Positions 15,183 to 17,235 of a stretch of DNA of 17,235 nucleotides are shown here, one piece after another. The translations under genes and the position numbers were made by a program. The notes under the pieces are model-generated. The model saw only the letters and a list, made by a program, of their open reading frames with translations, ran no database searches and had not been told where the DNA came from. Positions within the stretch are counted from its first letter, which is position 1, and each line of letters starts with the position of its first letter. Origin of the DNA: Bacteroidota bacterium. GTDB lineage: Bacteria; Bacteroidota; Bacteroidia; Bacteroidales; JAADJA01. The stretch lies in contig JAJRTT010000402.1 of the NCBI GenBank assembly GCA_024278155.1, forward strand, positions 1 through 17,235, written 5' to 3'.

Positions 15183-15863
15183 ATGCAAATCAGAAAAAAC
15201 AAAAAAGCAAACCTGGAGTCCAAACGAAGTATTTTCCTGCAAATTGGATTCGTCCTAAGCCTTGCATTCGTGCTTCTGGCCTTTGAACGGACCACCGTTG
15301 AAACCGAAAAGTTTGACTGGGATTTCGATCGGGGGACCTTGATAGATGAAGAAATCTACGAAATAAAGATTATTAAGGATAAACCTGAAATCAAGAAAGT
15401 AAAAACCATAACCCCGGTTTTTGTCCCGGATGATGAAGATATTCCCAATGATGACCTGGATATTAGTGCAGAAGTGGATGAAACAACCGAAAACAGCCTC
15501 GATAATCAGCCGGAATTCACAAATGAAGAAATCGTTACTGAAGATAATACCATTTATGATTTTGTCCAGGTATTCCCAGAATTCCCGGGAGGTGAGGCAG
15601 CACTATACACCTTTTTGGCCAAAAATTTGAAATATCCCAAACTTGCAAGGGAAATAGGTATAATGGGAAAAGTACTCGTTGAATTTATTGTGTGGAAAGA
15701 TGGGTCAATCAGGGACATAATAATTTTGAGGGGCCTTGGTAGTGGCTGTGATGAGGAAGTTATCCGTGTAATCAACAAAATGCCAAAATGGAAACCCGGA
15801 ATGCAAGGCGGAGAAAGAGTAAATGTGATGTTTCGAATGCCTATTTCTTTTAAGTTGAATTAA
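15183..15863 (+). CDS. tonB: TonB energy transducer
   Basis: This gene encodes 226 residues. A basic N-terminus (MQIRKNKKANLESKRS) precedes one membrane anchor at about 18-34 (FLQIGFVLSLAFVLLAF). An acidic, Lys-containing periplasmic linker with IKKVKTITPVFVPDDED follows to about residue 130. The TonB C-terminal domain is about 134-226 (FPEFPGGEAALYTFLAKNL, GKVLVEFIVW, CDEEVIRVI, MPKWKPG, ending ISFKLN). It would link the ExbB-ExbD proton motor to outer-membrane receptors. ExbB and ExbD are not in the window. The C-terminal domain shares its motif order with the anti-sigma fusion on the opposite strand, suggesting a common origin or exchange within the locus. The ATG at 15183 puts the anchor at the usual place. 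Confidence 0.93.
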   Translation: MQIRKNKKANLESKRSIFLQIGFVLSLAFVLLAFERTTVETEKFDWDFDRGTLIDEEIYEIKIIKDKPEIKKVKTITPVFVPDDEDIPNDDLDISAEVDETTENSLDNQPEFTNEEIVTEDNTIYDFVQVFPEFPGGEAALYTFLAKNLKYPKLAREIGIMGKVLVEFIVWKDGSIRDIIILRGLGSGCDEEVIRVINKMPKWKPGMQGGERVNVMFRMPISFKLN

Positions 15864-15881
15864 TACAAGTATTCTGTAATT

Positions 15882-15917
15882 AAAAAAGCCCATCGAATAA
15901 TTTCGATGGGCTTTTTT
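15882..15917. terminator. Perfect bidirectional terminator between tonB and a lipoprotein gene
   Basis: AAAAAAGCCCATCGAA (15882-15897) and TTCGATGGGCTTTTTT (15902-15917) are perfectly complementary over 16 bases with loop TAAT. The flanking A and T runs make it a terminator in both directions. It sits between two convergent genes, 18 bases after the tonB stop. Confidence 0.92.
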
Positions 15918-15937
15918 ATTCAGAACCAACCGAATCT

Positions 15938-16372
15938 TTATTTCAAATTAAAAATATTGGAATACATAATTGTACTGTTCGATTCAATAATCAGCTTCAT
16001 CTTAAAACGGTAATCTCCTTTGTCAAGATTACTTGCACTGATTGTATCCGAAATTTTAGTATTTACCTCCAAATCAACCCATGTAAAATCCGGACAAGTT
16101 GGTGCTGCAGATGTCACCCATTCACTATCGATTCTTTTTTGGATTTCATAATCCAGAATATGGCTAAATCCACAGATAGTATAATTTATTGTATTCGGGG
16201 TTTTGTTCTCTATTGTGAAAACTATATTGTCAAGATTAACATAAGTCGTATTATCAGTATAGACAGTAACAATAGGATCGGGTTCGCTGGTTTTTTCTTC
16301 TTCTTTTTTACAAGAAACCAAGACAACAAAAAATGCCAATATAGCAATGGTTCCAATTGATTTGAACTTCAT
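15938..16372 (-). CDS. Small lipoprotein with a single Ig-like domain, function unknown
   Basis: This gene encodes 144 residues. A lipoprotein signal peptide ends in the lipobox LVSC, with Cys21 the lipidated residue, followed by KKEEEKTSEP. A Lys at +2 and no strong retention signal fit an outer-membrane lipoprotein, but this is only suggestive. The rest is beta-rich with the outline of one Ig-like domain (DNIVFTIENKTPNTINY, SEWVTS, LDKGDYRFKMKL). Two cysteines at about 68 and 93 (TICGF, PTCPDF) could form a disulfide. I do not recognise a specific family. It shares a terminator with tonB in convergent orientation. Confidence 0.8.
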   Translation of the reverse strand: MKFKSIGTIAILAFFVVLVSCKKEEEKTSEPDPIVTVYTDNTTYVNLDNIVFTIENKTPNTINYTICGFSHILDYEIQKRIDSEWVTSAAPTCPDFTWVDLEVNTKISDTISASNLDKGDYRFKMKLIIESNSTIMYSNIFNLK

Positions 16373-16404
16373 TTTTCAGTTTTTCTTACGATTGTTATTG
16401 ATGG

Positions 16405-16412
16405 CAAATTTA
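16405..16412 (-). promoter_or_regulatory. Candidate -7 element for the lipoprotein gene
   Basis: TAAATTTG on the minus strand matches TAnnTTTG exactly and lies 32 bases before the ATG at 16372. The -33 region is T-rich without a clean TTTG. Confidence 0.4.
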
Positions 16413-16495
16413 CAAAAAAAGTCTTTCCTTAAAAAACAGAAAACCAAAAATATTCAAATAACAAATGCTATGGTTATAAGAAGCTTCCTTATTCC

Positions 16496-16543
16496 AACCC
16501 ATTGGGTCGCCACCGCAATTTTCCGGCTTCGACCCAACGGGTT
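16496..16543. terminator. Long inverted repeat downstream of the elongation factor gene
   Basis: AACCCATTGGGTCG (16496-16509) pairs with CGACCCAACGGGTT (16530-16543) with one mismatch, around a 20-base loop. It begins 11 bases after the minus-strand stop at 16555, a terminator position, but no T-run follows. It may instead be an extragenic palindromic repeat. Confidence 0.5.
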
Positions 16544-16554
16544 TACAAGTTATC

Positions 16555-17235
16555 TTATTTGGCTCCTTCCCGTTTTTCTTCTTCCTTTTTCTTTAATAAT
16601 TCTTCCTGAACACCTTTGCTTACAGGGGAATAATTATAGAATTCCATAGAGTAGTTGGCACGGCCACTGGAAACGTTCCTTAATTGTGTGGCATACCCGA
16701 ACATCTCCATCAAAGGCACGAAACCAAGAAGCTTCTGTGAGCCTTTCCTATGGCGGCGCATGGATTCGATATTTCCACGGCGCTTGTTCAGGTTCCCAAC
16801 AACCCCGCCAATATAATCGTCCGGTGTGTTCACCTCGATCTTCATCATAGGTTCGAGCAATGTCGGCATGGCTTTCATAAACCCTTGTTTGAAACAGATA
16901 GAAGCACAGGTTTGGAAAGCCCTGTCGGACGAATCCACTGCGTGATGGCTTCCATCAAGGAGCACAACCTTAACGTCCACTACAGGATAACCTGCCAAAA
17001 CACCTTCCTGAAGGGTCTTTTTGATCCCTTTGTCAACCGATGGGATAAACTCATTGGGGATTACACCCCCTTTGATTTTGTTTACAAATTCATATCCTTT
17101 GCCTGGGTTGGGTTCAAGACGCATCACGGTATGCGCATATTGCCCTTTACCACCCGTTTGCTTGCTATGTTTGTAATTGCTTTCAATCTCCATTTTAATG
17201 GTTTCGCGAAGTGCTACGGCCGGTTCGCCAACAAC
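16555..17235 (-). CDS. fusA: Elongation factor G, C-terminal part (runs off the right edge)
   Basis: The frame continues upstream of the first internal ATG (17193) to the window edge (VVGEPAVALRETIKMEIES), so the N-terminal GTPase part lies outside. The visible 226 residues cover domain IV (QTGGKGQYAHTV, GGVIPNEFIPSVDKGIKK, GVLAGYPVVDVKVVLLDGS, HAVDSSDRAFQ) and domain V (LLEPMMKIEVNTP, VGNLNKRRGNIE, VPLMEMFGYATQLRNVSSGRA). A Lys/Glu tail ends KKKEEEKREGAK. The factor drives ribosome translocation or recycling using GTP. From memory, the sequence differs from the main Bacteroidota EF-G at several places (for example DVKVVLLDGSHHAVDSS), so it may be a second, paralogous EF-G. The stop is TAA. 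Confidence 0.9.
   Translation of the reverse strand, partial: VVGEPAVALRETIKMEIESNYKHSKQTGGKGQYAHTVMRLEPNPGKGYEFVNKIKGGVIPNEFIPSVDKGIKKTLQEGVLAGYPVVDVKVVLLDGSHHAVDSSDRAFQTCASICFKQGFMKAMPTLLEPMMKIEVNTPDDYIGGVVGNLNKRRGNIESMRRHRKGSQKLLGFVPLMEMFGYATQLRNVSSGRANYSMEFYNYSPVSKGVQEELLKKKEEEKREGAK

Noticed and set aside
1..17235. Genome-wide recoding of TAA as a sense codon
   Set aside because: TAA ends several intact genes exactly at the expected protein end (RNase H Lys210, the T9SS proteins, TonB and EF-G), so it is the normal stop here.

Overview
The window comes from a bacterium of the phylum Bacteroidota. Two large secreted proteins end in type IX secretion (T9SS) C-terminal sorting domains. RNase H carries an N-terminal viroplasmin-like domain. 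The TonB proteins are of the Bacteroidota type, and several upstream regions carry the TAnnTTTG -7 promoter element of this phylum. The DNA is moderately AT-rich. Most genes look like ordinary chromosomal genes; no plasmid, phage or insertion-sequence gene was recognised.

Layout. Bases 1-48 may be the last codons of a plus-strand gene, followed by a strong hairpin terminator (49-84). The minus strand then holds, in transcription order, two tiny paralogous membrane-anchored proteins (5354-5130 and 5114-4887), a terminator, RNase H (4811-4179), a gene-free stretch with hairpin-bearing repeats (about 3743-4095), a 1057-residue T9SS-exported protein (3573-400) and a third tiny paralog (320-102). 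The plus strand follows with an RsuA/RluB-type pseudouridine synthase (5589-6383), a very large multi-PAS hybrid histidine kinase (6597-10673) cut in two by one in-frame TAA, and an 852-residue Asp-box beta-propeller protein with a T9SS signal (10727-13285). Next is a minus-strand sigma/anti-sigma operon (14969-13291). Its sigma gene is also cut by one in-frame TAA, and its anti-sigma protein is fused to a TonB C-terminal domain. A stand-alone TonB (15183-15863) lies divergently. A perfect hairpin terminator is shared with a convergent small lipoprotein (16372-15938). The C-terminal part of an elongation factor G runs off the right edge.

How the genes may work together. The sigma factor, the anti-sigma/TonB fusion and the divergent tonB form a plausible envelope-signalling unit: the zinc-finger end would hold the sigma factor in the cytoplasm and the TonB-like domain would sense or contact something in the periplasm. 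The three tiny proteins share a signal peptide, a Pro/Gly-rich stretch, a P(I/V)GGGL motif, a membrane segment and a basic tail. This resembles the short PID-CTERM type of protein-sorting tail, but with almost no cargo. They are the most unusual protein family here.

The two nonsense codons, in otherwise intact conserved genes, are the main anomaly. TAA is also the normal terminator of many genes in the window, so genome-wide recoding of TAA is not supported. Recent mutation, sequence error, or functional splitting with reinitiation remain possible.
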